Below, one piece after another: positions 42,903 through 51,079 of a stretch of 64,000 bases of DNA (position 1 is the stretch's first letter; every line of letters starts with the position of its first letter). The DNA is taken from assembly GCF_024399315.1 (NCBI RefSeq), contig NZ_CP075170.1, positions 1 through 64,000 of the forward strand, written 5' to 3'. This stretch comes from Chryseobacterium sp. MA9. GTDB taxonomy: Bacteria > Bacteroidota > Bacteroidia > Flavobacteriales > Weeksellaceae. The notes beneath the pieces are model-generated. The model saw nothing but the letters and a program-made list of their open reading frames with translations. It searched no databases and had not been told where the DNA came from. Made by a program: the position numbers and the translations under genes.

Positions 42903-44411
42903 ATGCAAATAGAAACAAGAAACCTGACTCTTCAGGATTATGATGAACTGGCGGAAACGATGAAAAGGGCCTACCCGCAGATGTCGGAATCCATTTGGTC
43001 CAAAAAAAGTATTGATAAGCTTACAAAAATGTTCCCTAATGGACAGATTTGTATTACGGTAGACGGGAAGCTGGCTGCTGTAGCGCTTTCTATCATAGTC
43101 AATTATGAAGAATTTGGGGATGATCATACCTATAGTGATATTACAGGAAATTATACATTCAATACCCATTCTTCCACAGGAAATGTTCTCTACGGAATAG
43201 AAGTTTTTGTAGACCCTGAGTTTCGTGAACTGCGTTTGGGAAGAAGACTTTATGATGCCCGGAAAGAGCTTTGTGAGCATTTAAACCTGAAATCTATTGT
43301 TCTGGGCGGTAGAATCCCGAATTATCACAAATACAGCCACGAGTTTTCTCCAAGAGAATATATCAGAAAAGTAAGGGATAAAGAAATTTATGATCCGGTA
43401 TTGTCTTTCCAGCTTTCCAATAACTTTCTTCCAATAAGAATCCTGAAAAAATATCTTCCTGAAGATGAAGCTTCGAGAGAAAATGCAGTTCTTTTACAAT
43501 GGAACAACATCTATTACAGCAGAAAACCAAATACGATGCAGGACAGCATTATCCGCCTTGGATTAGTTCAATGGCAGATGAGGCACTTCAAAGATATAGA
43601 TGCTTTTTATGAACAGGTGGAGTTTTTCGTCAATGTAATGGGAGATTATAAATCAGACTTTGTTCTTTTCCCTGAACTCTTCAATACCCCTTTACTGGCT
43701 CCCTTCAATAACCTTTCCGAAAGGGACAGTATGATAGAGCTGGCAAAACTTACTGAAGAGATCAAAAATAAAATTTCAGACCTGGCGATCAGTTATAATG
43801 TGAATATTATTTCCGGAAGTATGCCTGTTTTTGATAATGACAATAATGATTTGTATAATGTAAGTTATCTTTTACACCGCGACGGCCGTATGGATGAGTA
43901 CAGAAAAATTCATATTACCCCGAATGAAAAAAGATATTATGGAATGAAAGGTGGAAATGAAATCAAAGTTTTTGATACCGACTGTGGTAAAATAGGTCTT
44001 GTGATCTGCTATGACGTGGAATTCCCGGAATTGCCAAGAATTCTGGCCGATCAGGGAATGAAAATCCTGTTTGTTCCTTATCTGACAGATACTCAGAATG
44101 CTTATATGAGGGTACGCCACTGTGCTGCTGCAAGAGCTATAGAAAATGAATGTTATGTAGCCATTGCCGGCTGTGTAGGAAATCTTCCGAAGGTAAACAA
44201 TATGGATATCCAGTTTGGACAGGCTGCCGTATTTACCCCTTCTGATTTTGCCTTCCCGTCAAACGCCGTAAAAGGAGAAGCGACTCCCAATACAGAAATG
44301 ACTCTGATTGTAGACGTAGACCTGAATCTGTTAAAAGATCTCCATCACAACGGATCTGTTCAGGTGATGAAAGACCGCCGAAAAGATCTGTACGAAACCT
44401 ATCTTAAATAA
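42903..44411 (+). CDS. GNAT acetyltransferase-nitrilase fusion protein
   Basis: A 502-residue two-domain enzyme. The N-terminal part (about 1-215) is GNAT-like, with YGIEVFVDPEFRELRLGRRL as the acetyl-CoA binding region. The C-terminal part (about 220-500) is a carbon-nitrogen hydrolase with the three catalytic residues in place: Glu in FVLFPELFNTP, Lys in YRKIHITPNEK and Cys in GLVICYDVEFPE. This fusion is widespread in bacteria and fungi but its substrate is not settled; an amidase acting on an acylated amine is the simplest guess. It is monocistronic and is followed by a very strong bidirectional terminator. Confidence 0.92.
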   Translation: MQIETRNLTLQDYDELAETMKRAYPQMSESIWSKKSIDKLTKMFPNGQICITVDGKLAAVALSIIVNYEEFGDDHTYSDITGNYTFNTHSSTGNVLYGIEVFVDPEFRELRLGRRLYDARKELCEHLNLKSIVLGGRIPNYHKYSHEFSPREYIRKVRDKEIYDPVLSFQLSNNFLPIRILKKYLPEDEASRENAVLLQWNNIYYSRKPNTMQDSIIRLGLVQWQMRHFKDIDAFYEQVEFFVNVMGDYKSDFVLFPELFNTPLLAPFNNLSERDSMIELAKLTEEIKNKISDLAISYNVNIISGSMPVFDNDNNDLYNVSYLLHRDGRMDEYRKIHITPNEKRYYGMKGGNEIKVFDTDCGKIGLVICYDVEFPELPRILADQGMKILFVPYLTDTQNAYMRVRHCAAARAIENECYVAIAGCVGNLPKVNNMDIQFGQAAVFTPSDFAFPSNAVKGEATPNTEMTLIVDVDLNLLKDLHHNGSVQVMKDRRKDLYETYLK

Positions 44412-44444
44412 TAAAAACAGAATGCGAAAGCATTCTGTTTTTAT
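44411..44444. terminator. Bidirectional terminator
   Basis: A perfect 15-bp stem, ATAAAAACAGAATGC-gaaa-GCATTCTGTTTTTAT, starts at the last base of the nitrilase stop and serves both this gene and the minus-strand peptide gene ending at 44471. Confidence 0.88.
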
Positions 44445-44470
44445 TTTACCTGAAATTTTCTTTGAGTGAA

Positions 44471-44635
44471 TTACATATACTCAGGACATACTACAGCAGG
44501 GCAGATTAGTTTCGGACATCTTGGTCTTCCATCTGTAGGGCAGCATTGGTTGGAGCAGTTTCCGATAATGATTCCGCTTCCTGCAATCCCTTTTAATTGC
44601 TCTCTTGAAAGTTTGTTGCTACGTAAATTTTTCAT
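44471..44635 (-). CDS. Cysteine-rich bacteriocin-like peptide precursor
   Basis: A 54-residue frame with an ATG at 44635. The first 21 residues (MKNLRSNKLSREQLKGIAGSG) look like the leader of a double-glycine-type secreted peptide: a basic start, the LSREQLKGI core and a small-residue cleavage zone GSG. The remainder holds six cysteines (positions 27, 31, 32, 40, 45, 50) and several prolines (CSNQCCP, RPRCPKLICPAVVCPE). This resembles the small 'bacteriocin-like protein' and GG-leader natural-product precursors that are common and poorly studied in Chryseobacterium. No maturase, peptidase-transporter or immunity gene is adjacent. It has its own upstream AT-rich region with a near -7 box (TATATTTA). 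Confidence 0.72.
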   Translation of the reverse strand: MKNLRSNKLSREQLKGIAGSGIIIGNCSNQCCPTDGRPRCPKLICPAVVCPEYM

Positions 44636-44846
44636 GTTCTAATACTTTTGGTTTGTTTTATTTGTACGCTGTAAATATATTGATTTTTATGATATGTGAT
44701 GGTTTTTGTTATTATTGATGTATTTTATTCTTTAAAATATTGATTATGTGTTGTTGTTTTTAATTTTGTGGGGTAGTAGTGTTATCAATAATTCTTTTCA
44801 TAAAGGAACAATTTTTGGAGTAAATTGCACCAACTATTGATACACT

Positions 44847-46493
44847 ATGTTTGACAAGCCCCAAAGGAAACTGAAAAGATCCGCAAGACTGATTTCCGTA
44901 TTGAGTAAATATGGATTCAAAGATATGCTGGCAAGGATGAATGGAGGAAATAAGCAGGAAGACACCTCCAATTCAGACGAGATTATTTCAAAAGGAACCG
45001 TTTACGAAAGAATAAGACTGGCTCTCGAAGAGCTGGGACCTACTTTTGTAAAGCTTGGCCAGACATTCAGTAACCGGGAAGACCTTTTGCCACCGGAACT
45101 TATTCAGGAGCTACAGAAGCTTCAGGACAAGGTGGAAACGGTTGATATGGATGTAGAAGAAGCATTGGAGAACGAATTCAATATTTCCGTTAAAGATTAT
45201 TTCCTGGAAATTCAGAAACAGCCTCTGGCTACAGCTTCCATTGCACAGGTGTATAAAGCTGTTTTGCTGGATGGAAGTCCGGTAATTTTAAAATTGAGAA
45301 AACCTGATGTTCAATCAGTCATTGAAGATGATTTACTTTTAATTAAAGATATTGAAAAGCTGATATCTGCCTATTCGGAAATAGGAGAAAAACTGAATCT
45401 GAAGCAGGCTATTTCCACTTTTGAAAGGTCTTTACTGGAAGAAGTTTCTCTGATTAATGAAAAAAATAATATACTGCAGTTCCGTTTAAATTTTAAGAAT
45501 AATAAAGAAACATATGTTCCTAAAGTCTATGAAGAATTTTCCAACAACAATATTCTTTGTATGGAGTTCATTGATGGAATAAAGGTTACGGATAAATCAG
45601 TACTTCTGGCAAATGATATAGACCCTGTAAAAGTTTCCGAAGCGGGATTAAGACTGTTCGTATCACAGATCTTAGACTATGGATTCTTCCATGCAGATCC
45701 TCACGCGGGCAATATTTTAGTGAAAAAAGACGGTAAGATAGTGTTCATAGATTTTGGAGCGGTAGGAAAAATTCAGCCTAATGATAAAGAAATTCTTGAA
45801 AATCTTATCGTAAGTTTTGTCGCGAAAAATTCACATAAAATAGTCCGGTCACTCAAAAAAATGGCTATAAGCTATGAAATTCCTGATGAAAGGCGGTTTG
45901 AAAATGATGTTGATGATATTCTGAATTTTGTTCACAGCTCATCATTACAGGATATCAATGTACAGGTGATCATCAACAAGATGAAGGATATTTTAAAGGA
46001 CAACAGGCTTTATATGCCAGATTATTTCTATCTTTTATTTAAAGGAATCAGCCTTATAGAAGGAGTTGGAAGAAGCATCAATCCTGATCTGGATATTGTG
46101 AAAAGTCTTCATCCTTACACCAAAAAGATTTTCACCAAAAAAATAAATCCAAAGAATCTCTTAAAAACAGGAATGGACCGGATGATGAATTTCACAGATA
46201 ACGTGGATGAAATCCCGAAAGAGCTTCGTTCCGTGCTTCAAAAACTGGATGAAAATAAGTTTACTATTTCCAGTGAGATCAAAAATATAGACAAAACCAA
46301 CCAACTGATCAAATCCAGTGTTGTCAATTTGATTTTGGCCATGGTCTTAGGAGCGAATATTATTGCGACAGCAATTGTGTTTAGTTCAGAATCCGGTCCT
46401 AGAATCGGAGAGTTGTCTTTGGTGGCAGTCTTAGGTTTTATTTTTTCAGTCATTTTAGTCCTGATCCTCCTACTGAGAGTAACAAGAAAATAA
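44847..46493 (+). CDS. ABC1/UbiB family atypical kinase
   Basis: A 548-residue membrane-associated protein kinase-like enzyme. The ABC1 signatures are present: RIRLALEELGPTFVKLGQTF with the KxGQ motif, PLATASIAQVYKAVL (the Ala-rich nucleotide loop), FFHADPHAGNILV and VFIDFGAVGKI (catalytic Asp and the DFG-like motif). Two transmembrane helices at the extreme C-terminus (LILAMVLGANIIATAIVF and LGFIFSVILVLILLL) are as in UbiB. In other bacteria UbiB supports ubiquinone synthesis or quinone extraction; Flavobacteriia use menaquinone, so an isoprenoid-lipid role is the likely analogue. No operon partner is evident. Confidence 0.93.
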   Translation: MFDKPQRKLKRSARLISVLSKYGFKDMLARMNGGNKQEDTSNSDEIISKGTVYERIRLALEELGPTFVKLGQTFSNREDLLPPELIQELQKLQDKVETVDMDVEEALENEFNISVKDYFLEIQKQPLATASIAQVYKAVLLDGSPVILKLRKPDVQSVIEDDLLLIKDIEKLISAYSEIGEKLNLKQAISTFERSLLEEVSLINEKNNILQFRLNFKNNKETYVPKVYEEFSNNNILCMEFIDGIKVTDKSVLLANDIDPVKVSEAGLRLFVSQILDYGFFHADPHAGNILVKKDGKIVFIDFGAVGKIQPNDKEILENLIVSFVAKNSHKIVRSLKKMAISYEIPDERRFENDVDDILNFVHSSSLQDINVQVIINKMKDILKDNRLYMPDYFYLLFKGISLIEGVGRSINPDLDIVKSLHPYTKKIFTKKINPKNLLKTGMDRMMNFTDNVDEIPKELRSVLQKLDENKFTISSEIKNIDKTNQLIKSSVVNLILAMVLGANIIATAIVFSSESGPRIGELSLVAVLGFIFSVILVLILLLRVTRK

Positions 46494-46554
46494 ACGTAAT
46501 AAAACTAATTACCCAAAAAAACGTACATCGTAACCCATAACTTATAATCCCACA

Positions 46555-47064
46555 ATGAAAACACTTATTATAACAGCAATCACCTTATTCAGCTCATATT
46601 GTAGTGCACAGCAGGGAAATGAAGAGAATCTTCAGGGAGATTTTGACGGGAACGGAACAAAAGAATATGCCTATACAAAAGTAAGTGACTGTGGTGATGA
46701 ATGTGAAGGAAAGTGTGAAACTACCATATATTTCAGTGATAAAAATATAAAACCTATAACTATTACACCTGCGAACCAAGGGAGTCTGTATAATCTGGGA
46801 GATCTTAATGATGACGGGAAAGATGAGATTGGTTTTTATCCCAACTGGTGCACCAGCTGCTGGCATCCGTTCTATGTATATACTTTAAGTAAAACGGGCT
46901 GGAAACCATTGTTGCCATCTATTTCCACTCACTGTAATCAGTGGGAAGAAGATAAATTCCCTATCAAAAAAGACCTGAAAAAGGAAGGGTACGTTATTGT
47001 TACCTCCAGCAAATGGGAAGATGATGACATTAAAATTAAGAGTAAAAGCGTAAAGGTGAATTGA
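46555..47064 (+). CDS. Secreted protein with two calcium-loop-like repeats
   Basis: A 169-residue protein with a signal peptide ending near CSAQQG. Two EF-hand/FG-GAP-like aspartate loops are visible, GDFDGNGTKEYAY and GDLNDDGKDEIGFYP, like those of VCBS repeats. Cysteines are clustered in CGDECEGKC and WCTSCWHPF, suggesting disulfides. No catalytic motif is seen and I do not recognise a family. It follows the ABC1 kinase after 61 bp on the same strand and is followed by a repeat element. Confidence 0.75.
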   Translation: MKTLIITAITLFSSYCSAQQGNEENLQGDFDGNGTKEYAYTKVSDCGDECEGKCETTIYFSDKNIKPITITPANQGSLYNLGDLNDDGKDEIGFYPNWCTSCWHPFYVYTLSKTGWKPLLPSISTHCNQWEEDKFPIKKDLKKEGYVIVTSSKWEDDDIKIKSKSVKVN

Positions 47065-47071
47065 CTATAAT

Positions 47072-47197
47072 AGCTGGATGATGGAGGCTGGAAAGGGAAG
47101 ATAATGATTCCTGTTAATACATCAAACTGTTTCATAGTAAATTCAAAAAATTAGAATAACGTTTGATAATCTCCCAGCTTCAAACTTCATGCTTCCA
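47072..47197. repeat. Nested palindromic element, copy 2
   Basis: The left end (GGCTGGAAAGGGAAGATAAT near 47086) pairs imperfectly with the right end (CTCCCAGCTTCAAACTTC near 47171); inside is a perfect ATCAAAC / GTTTGAT (47121-47127 and 47161-47167). The ends resemble those of the element at 13520-13655. Confidence 0.5.
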
Positions 47198-47216
47198 TAC
47201 TACAAAATTAAATACC

Positions 47217-47224
47217 TATCTTTG
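47217..47224 (+). promoter_or_regulatory. -7 box, leaderless start of the helicase gene
   Basis: TATCTTTG matches TAnnTTTG and ends four bases before the ATG at 47229, which rules out the longer in-frame start at 47163. Confidence 0.65.
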
Positions 47225-47228
47225 CAAA

Positions 47229-48581
47229 ATGGAAAAACTCACTTTTGCAGATTTTGACCTTCCGGTTAAAATTCTTGATGTTTTAGCGGATTTGGAATTA
47301 TTTGAACCTACACCCATTCAGGAGAAGAGCTTAAAGCCTATTCTTTCTGGAAGAGATGTAATGGGAATTGCGCAGACCGGAACTGGAAAAACATTAGCTT
47401 ATCTTTTGCCCGTTCTGAAAACATGGAAATACAGCAAGACAGGAAATCCAACTGTTTTAGTGCTTGTTCCTACAAGAGAATTGGTGGTACAGGTAACTGA
47501 AATCCTTGAGAAACTGACAGAAAATATTACTGCAAGAGTAATCGGAATATACGGTGGGAAAAATATCAATACTCAAAAACTATTGTTCAACGATGGTTGT
47601 GATATTTTGGTAGGAACACCGGGAAGAGTAATGGACCTTTCCATAGACAACGCCATTTCTCTTAAAGAAGTTCAGAAATTGGTCATTGATGAATTTGATG
47701 AGATGCTTAACCTAGGTTTCAGACCGCAGCTTACTCATATTTTTGAAATGATGAAAGCGAAGAGACAAAATATCCTTTTCTCTGCAACCATGACGGAAGC
47801 AGTAGATGAAATGTTGGATGTATATTTTGCAAGTCCGATTGAAATTTCATTAGCAAAATCCGGAACGCCGCTTGAAAAAATTGAACAGACTGCTTATAAA
47901 GTAGAAAACTTCAATACTAAGATCAACTTACTTGAATATTTACTGAAGAATGATACAGATATGTCCAAGGTCTTGATTTTTAACAATAATAAAAGACATG
48001 CCGACATGCTCTTTACTAAAATTGATGAGCTTTTCCCTGAACAGTTTGATGTGATTCACTCTAATAAGTCTCAGAATTACAGACTTAAGGCTATGAAAAG
48101 CTTTGAGAATGAAGAGGTAAGAGGCTTGATTACTACGGATGTAATGGCAAGAGGCCTTGATATTTCAAATGTTACGCATGTTATCAACTTTGAAACACCT
48201 GATATTCCTGAGCAGTATATCCACAGAATCGGTAGAACTGGTAGAGCTGACAAAGAAGGAAAGGCGGTTACTTTTGTAACTAAAAAAGAAGAACCTTTGA
48301 TTCTTGATATTGAGCTATTGATGGATAAAGAATTGAAATTTAATGAATTCCCGGAAGGAGTTAAGATCAATCCTAAAAAGATCGCTGATGAAGAAGATCA
48401 GGTTATTATGAAAAATCCTGCACAGGTAAAACTGAATGATGGAGGAGGAGCTTTCCATGATAAAAAAGCTAAAAACACAAAAGAAAACTGGGGTGGGCCT
48501 TCCAAAAGAAAAGCACCTAAGAAGTTTGGAGCCAACAGAGCCCAACAGAAAGCAATATCAAAATCGAAAAGAAAGAAATAA
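47229..48581 (+). CDS. DEAD-box-type ATP-dependent RNA helicase with DEFD motif II
   Basis: A 450-residue RNA helicase. All core motifs are present: Q motif region PTPIQEKSL, motif I AQTGTGKT, Ia PTRELVVQ, Ib TPGR, III SAT, V TTDVMARGLDIS and VI HRIGRTGRADK. Motif II, however, reads DEFD (Asp154-Glu-Phe-Asp) in place of DEAD. The two acidic residues that hold magnesium and water are kept. The C-terminus is a highly basic tail (KRKAPKKFGANRAQQKAISK) for RNA binding. I start it at 47229 because the promoter box lies inside the longer frame. Expected roles are ribosome assembly or mRNA turnover, as for CsdA/RhlE proteins. Confidence 0.93.
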   Translation: MEKLTFADFDLPVKILDVLADLELFEPTPIQEKSLKPILSGRDVMGIAQTGTGKTLAYLLPVLKTWKYSKTGNPTVLVLVPTRELVVQVTEILEKLTENITARVIGIYGGKNINTQKLLFNDGCDILVGTPGRVMDLSIDNAISLKEVQKLVIDEFDEMLNLGFRPQLTHIFEMMKAKRQNILFSATMTEAVDEMLDVYFASPIEISLAKSGTPLEKIEQTAYKVENFNTKINLLEYLLKNDTDMSKVLIFNNNKRHADMLFTKIDELFPEQFDVIHSNKSQNYRLKAMKSFENEEVRGLITTDVMARGLDISNVTHVINFETPDIPEQYIHRIGRTGRADKEGKAVTFVTKKEEPLILDIELLMDKELKFNEFPEGVKINPKKIADEEDQVIMKNPAQVKLNDGGGAFHDKKAKNTKENWGGPSKRKAPKKFGANRAQQKAISKSKRKK

Positions 48582-48582
48582 A

Positions 48583-48619
48583 ATAAAAAACGATTCCCAT
48601 ATCAGGAATCGTTTTTTAT
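48583..48619. terminator. Bidirectional terminator after the helicase gene
   Basis: A 15-bp perfect stem ATAAAAAACGATTCC / GGAATCGTTTTTTAT with a 7-base loop lies between the helicase stop (48581) and the stop of the convergent TPR gene (48622). Confidence 0.88.
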
Positions 48620-48621
48620 TT

Positions 48622-49587
48622 TTAATCGAATTGAATATTGTTATTTTTTAAAATTTCTTTAAACTTATCTGCTTTGCCCTCCTCCTTCATACTTTTGTAA
48701 ATATAGCCTATCATTTTTTCAGCATCAGACCGGTAAGGTGATTTTTGTTCGGAATAAATCCTGTATGCTTTACAAATATTATCAAGACCTTTCTCATTAT
48801 TCTTCAGATGAGCGAAGTAGACTTGCCCCATTCCATAATAAACTTCCGGATCACCGGGATATACTTTGTCAAAATCATTATATGCATCAATAGCTTTCTG
48901 ATATTCCTTTTTATAAACATACGTGATTGCTATATTCTGTAAAGGCATTTTACCTTTTGGATCAGCAGCCAATGACTGTTTATAAGCATTAAGAGCCTTA
49001 TCATATTCTCCGATTCTTCTATAGGAAATTCCCAGATTATCCCATGCATAAATGAATTTTGGATCAACTTTTACAGCCTGCTCATAATTCTGAATAGCTT
49101 CTTTCCAGTTTTCCTGTTTGGATGCGTCAATGGCTTTCTCATAGAAATCAAGTGCTGTTTTATTTTTTGAAAACTTGTCATAACTGGTTTCTGAAGCTGT
49201 GGTAGCTTTTTTTACACTTTCGCAGTTTTGCATCAGATATCGCTCCAGTTCATTATAGCTGTCCTTGTACTGTTGTGAATTCTTACTTGTATTAAAAGTC
49301 AGATTAATCTCTTTTTTCCCGTTTACTTTAGGTGCGTTTTCAGACTGTTTTTCTGCTCCTTTCAAAAGGGTAGATATTTGAAGCGCTCCGGTGTATTTGT
49401 CAATACATTCATGAACATCTTTTATAATATCTTCCTTCTTCCTGTTAGACAGAGAAATAGAATCAGCACATTTACAGGCGTTTTCTGATAGTTCCTGAAG
49501 AACTGTTTTTTCATCCGGTTTCTCCTGAGAAAATGAAAGAGAATATAATAAAACAAAAAATAAAATGGTTATTGGTTTTTTTATCAT
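48622..49587 (-). CDS. Secreted TPR-repeat protein
   Basis: A 321-residue protein with a signal peptide (ITILFFVLLYSLSFSQ). The first 140 residues have two Cys (CKCADSI region) and predicted helices; from about 155 there are at least four tetratricopeptide repeats with the usual W-x-x-L-G-x-x-Y pattern (IYAWDNLGISYRRIGEYDKA, PLQNIAITYVYKKEYQKAID, VYYGMGQVYFAHLKNNEKGL). TPR arrays mediate protein contacts; the partner is unknown. It starts 10 bases after the stop of the SGNH hydrolase gene, so the two form an operon. Confidence 0.87.
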   Translation of the reverse strand: MIKKPITILFFVLLYSLSFSQEKPDEKTVLQELSENACKCADSISLSNRKKEDIIKDVHECIDKYTGALQISTLLKGAEKQSENAPKVNGKKEINLTFNTSKNSQQYKDSYNELERYLMQNCESVKKATTASETSYDKFSKNKTALDFYEKAIDASKQENWKEAIQNYEQAVKVDPKFIYAWDNLGISYRRIGEYDKALNAYKQSLAADPKGKMPLQNIAITYVYKKEYQKAIDAYNDFDKVYPGDPEVYYGMGQVYFAHLKNNEKGLDNICKAYRIYSEQKSPYRSDAEKMIGYIYKSMKEEGKADKFKEILKNNNIQFD

Positions 49588-49597
49588 GGGTTGTAGT

Positions 49598-50254
49598 TTA
49601 TTTCAGGTAAGGAGTAATAACCTTTGTCCATATCTTATATCCTTCCGGTTTAAAATGAAGCATATCTTCCACAAAAATATCTTTCCTTACATTTCCGTCA
49701 GCATCTTCCATTGCTTTAGTAACGTCAATGTATTCAGCATTGGGTTCTTTTTTCATAAATGCAGCGATCTTTTTGTTGGCAATTTTCATCTGTGGCCAAA
49801 TCACTTCTCTGCTTGGGGAGTACTTGATAGAGATATAATCAACTTCAATATTGGGAAATCTTTCACGTATTTTTTTATAAAAAGCTTTATATCTGTCAAC
49901 CACTACTTTTGCTTTTAGCTGATGGTTGTCTGCAAAATCATTTTCACCACAATAAATAATGATCTGTTTAGGCTGATATGGAGCTAAAAGATCATTCGCG
50001 AAATCATTAAGGTCTGTAAGTCTGGATCCCCCAAATCCTCTGTTGATAATTTTTTTATCAGGAAAATAATCTGCTATATCAGTCCATTTTGTGAATGATG
50101 AGCTTCCCAGAAATAAAATGGCATCCTTTGGCGGCGGGTTTTGCTGATCTTGTTTTTTGAATTCCTGAATGTCCTGCCAGAACATTGGTTTTTTTTCCTG
50201 AGAAAAGGCAATAGTAAAAAACAGCAACAAAAATGCTGATAGAATCTTCTTCAT
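49598..50254 (-). CDS. SGNH/GDSL-family hydrolase
   Basis: A 218-residue secreted esterase-like enzyme (signal peptide ending FFTIAFSQ). The SGNH blocks are visible: block I AILFLGSSSFTKW (nucleophile Ser in GSSS), block II with the oxyanion Gly in NRGFGGSRLTDL, block III IYCGENDFA (GEND Asn) and block V VEDMLHFKPEGY (catalytic Asp and His). Such proteins deacylate lipids, carbohydrate esters or peptidoglycan; the substrate is open. It precedes the TPR gene by 10 bases on the same strand. Confidence 0.92.
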   Translation of the reverse strand: MKKILSAFLLLFFTIAFSQEKKPMFWQDIQEFKKQDQQNPPPKDAILFLGSSSFTKWTDIADYFPDKKIINRGFGGSRLTDLNDFANDLLAPYQPKQIIIYCGENDFADNHQLKAKVVVDRYKAFYKKIRERFPNIEVDYISIKYSPSREVIWPQMKIANKKIAAFMKKEPNAEYIDVTKAMEDADGNVRKDIFVEDMLHFKPEGYKIWTKVITPYLK

Positions 50255-50287
50255 TATATTCAGTTTTAAATTAAATATAAAAGTAAT

Positions 50288-50314
50288 AAAAAACTCCCGA
50301 TTAACGGGAGCTTT
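50288..50314 (-). terminator. Terminator of the small lipoprotein gene
   Basis: CTCCCG-attaa-CGGGAG flanked by A and T runs lies 5 bases after the stop at 50320 and is read on the minus strand with a T tail. Confidence 0.8.
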
Positions 50315-50319
50315 ATGAT

Positions 50320-50784
50320 TTATCTTTTGTAGGTAACATAAGTAACTTCAGGAATTTTGTCTCCATCCAGATCAAAATTTCCAAACTGCTGGGCAAGCCT
50401 AAGTTCTTTGCCTGTCAAGACATCCACTCTGTAATTTGCCGATGCTTCTTCATCACCAAGCTTAATTCCCAAGACTTTTGAGTCAGCATCATAAGTGTAT
50501 CTTCCTTCACTTTTTTGATCCATTTGACAGTCTGCACCTACTCCTGTATATGCTGTATAGCTTACGTAATAATCTGTTCTGAAGAAAAGAGTGTTTTTAG
50601 TTGCACATCCGGTGTTTGGATAGCTTTGAAGCACTGTTTTATTATCTTTTCCGGAAATTATTTCCCTTTTAACTTCCTTCCAATCTCCCTTCATGATATC
50701 CATTTCATATGCATCAAGATTGTCATCTTTACAAGAAGTAAGCGCCAGGGCAGAAAAGGCAAATAAAAGTAGCTGTTTTTTCAT
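50320..50784 (-). CDS. Lipocalin-like lipoprotein
   Basis: A 154-residue surface or outer-membrane lipoprotein: signal peptide ending ALALTSC (Cys18) followed by KDDNLD, an acidic tract that fits a surface-export signal. The mature part has alternating strands and a GDWKEVKRE start with a later EGRYTYDADSKVLGI, reminiscent of lipocalin-like domains (DUF4923/lipocalin_4 style) that are common in flavobacteria. Two Cys (SYPNTGCATK, GADCQMD) may pair. Ligand unknown. I use the ATG at 50784 because the longer frame would start with GTG. Confidence 0.78.
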   Translation of the reverse strand: MKKQLLLFAFSALALTSCKDDNLDAYEMDIMKGDWKEVKREIISGKDNKTVLQSYPNTGCATKNTLFFRTDYYVSYTAYTGVGADCQMDQKSEGRYTYDADSKVLGIKLGDEEASANYRVDVLTGKELRLAQQFGNFDLDGDKIPEVTYVTYKR

Positions 50785-50977
50785 TTTCACAAATTTAAGA
50801 ATATGCTAAAATATAAATAAATTTGAAATATCTATAATGAAATAATGATTTTTTAAACGAATGTTTGTAAATTGAATAATTTTGAGAGTGGAATCAGTAT
50901 TTTCAATCGAATAAAACCGCTAAAACTTAAGAAATTGATTAAAGAGCATACAACACAATACCTGTGAATATCATCAA

Positions 50978-51014
50978 AATCAAAAGAAGCGGGCTAAACC
51001 CGCTTCTCATATAA
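50978..51014. repeat. GGCTTTAGCC-family repeat, copy 3 (reverse orientation)
   Basis: AGAAGCGGG-CTAAA-CCCGCTTCT (50985-51007) is a 9-bp perfect stem; on the minus strand its loop reads GGGTTTAGCCC, a close variant of the family core. Confidence 0.65.
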
Positions 51015-51079
51015 ATTAATTGCTACTCCGGCTTCAATCAAAATTTAATAGACTCAGCATAATCTTAAATTTTGAACTT

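Noticed and set aside
47163..47228. Longer N-terminus for the helicase
   Set aside because: The extra 22 codons contain the -7 promoter box and the end of a repeat element, and the Q-motif region of the protein begins normally from the later ATG.
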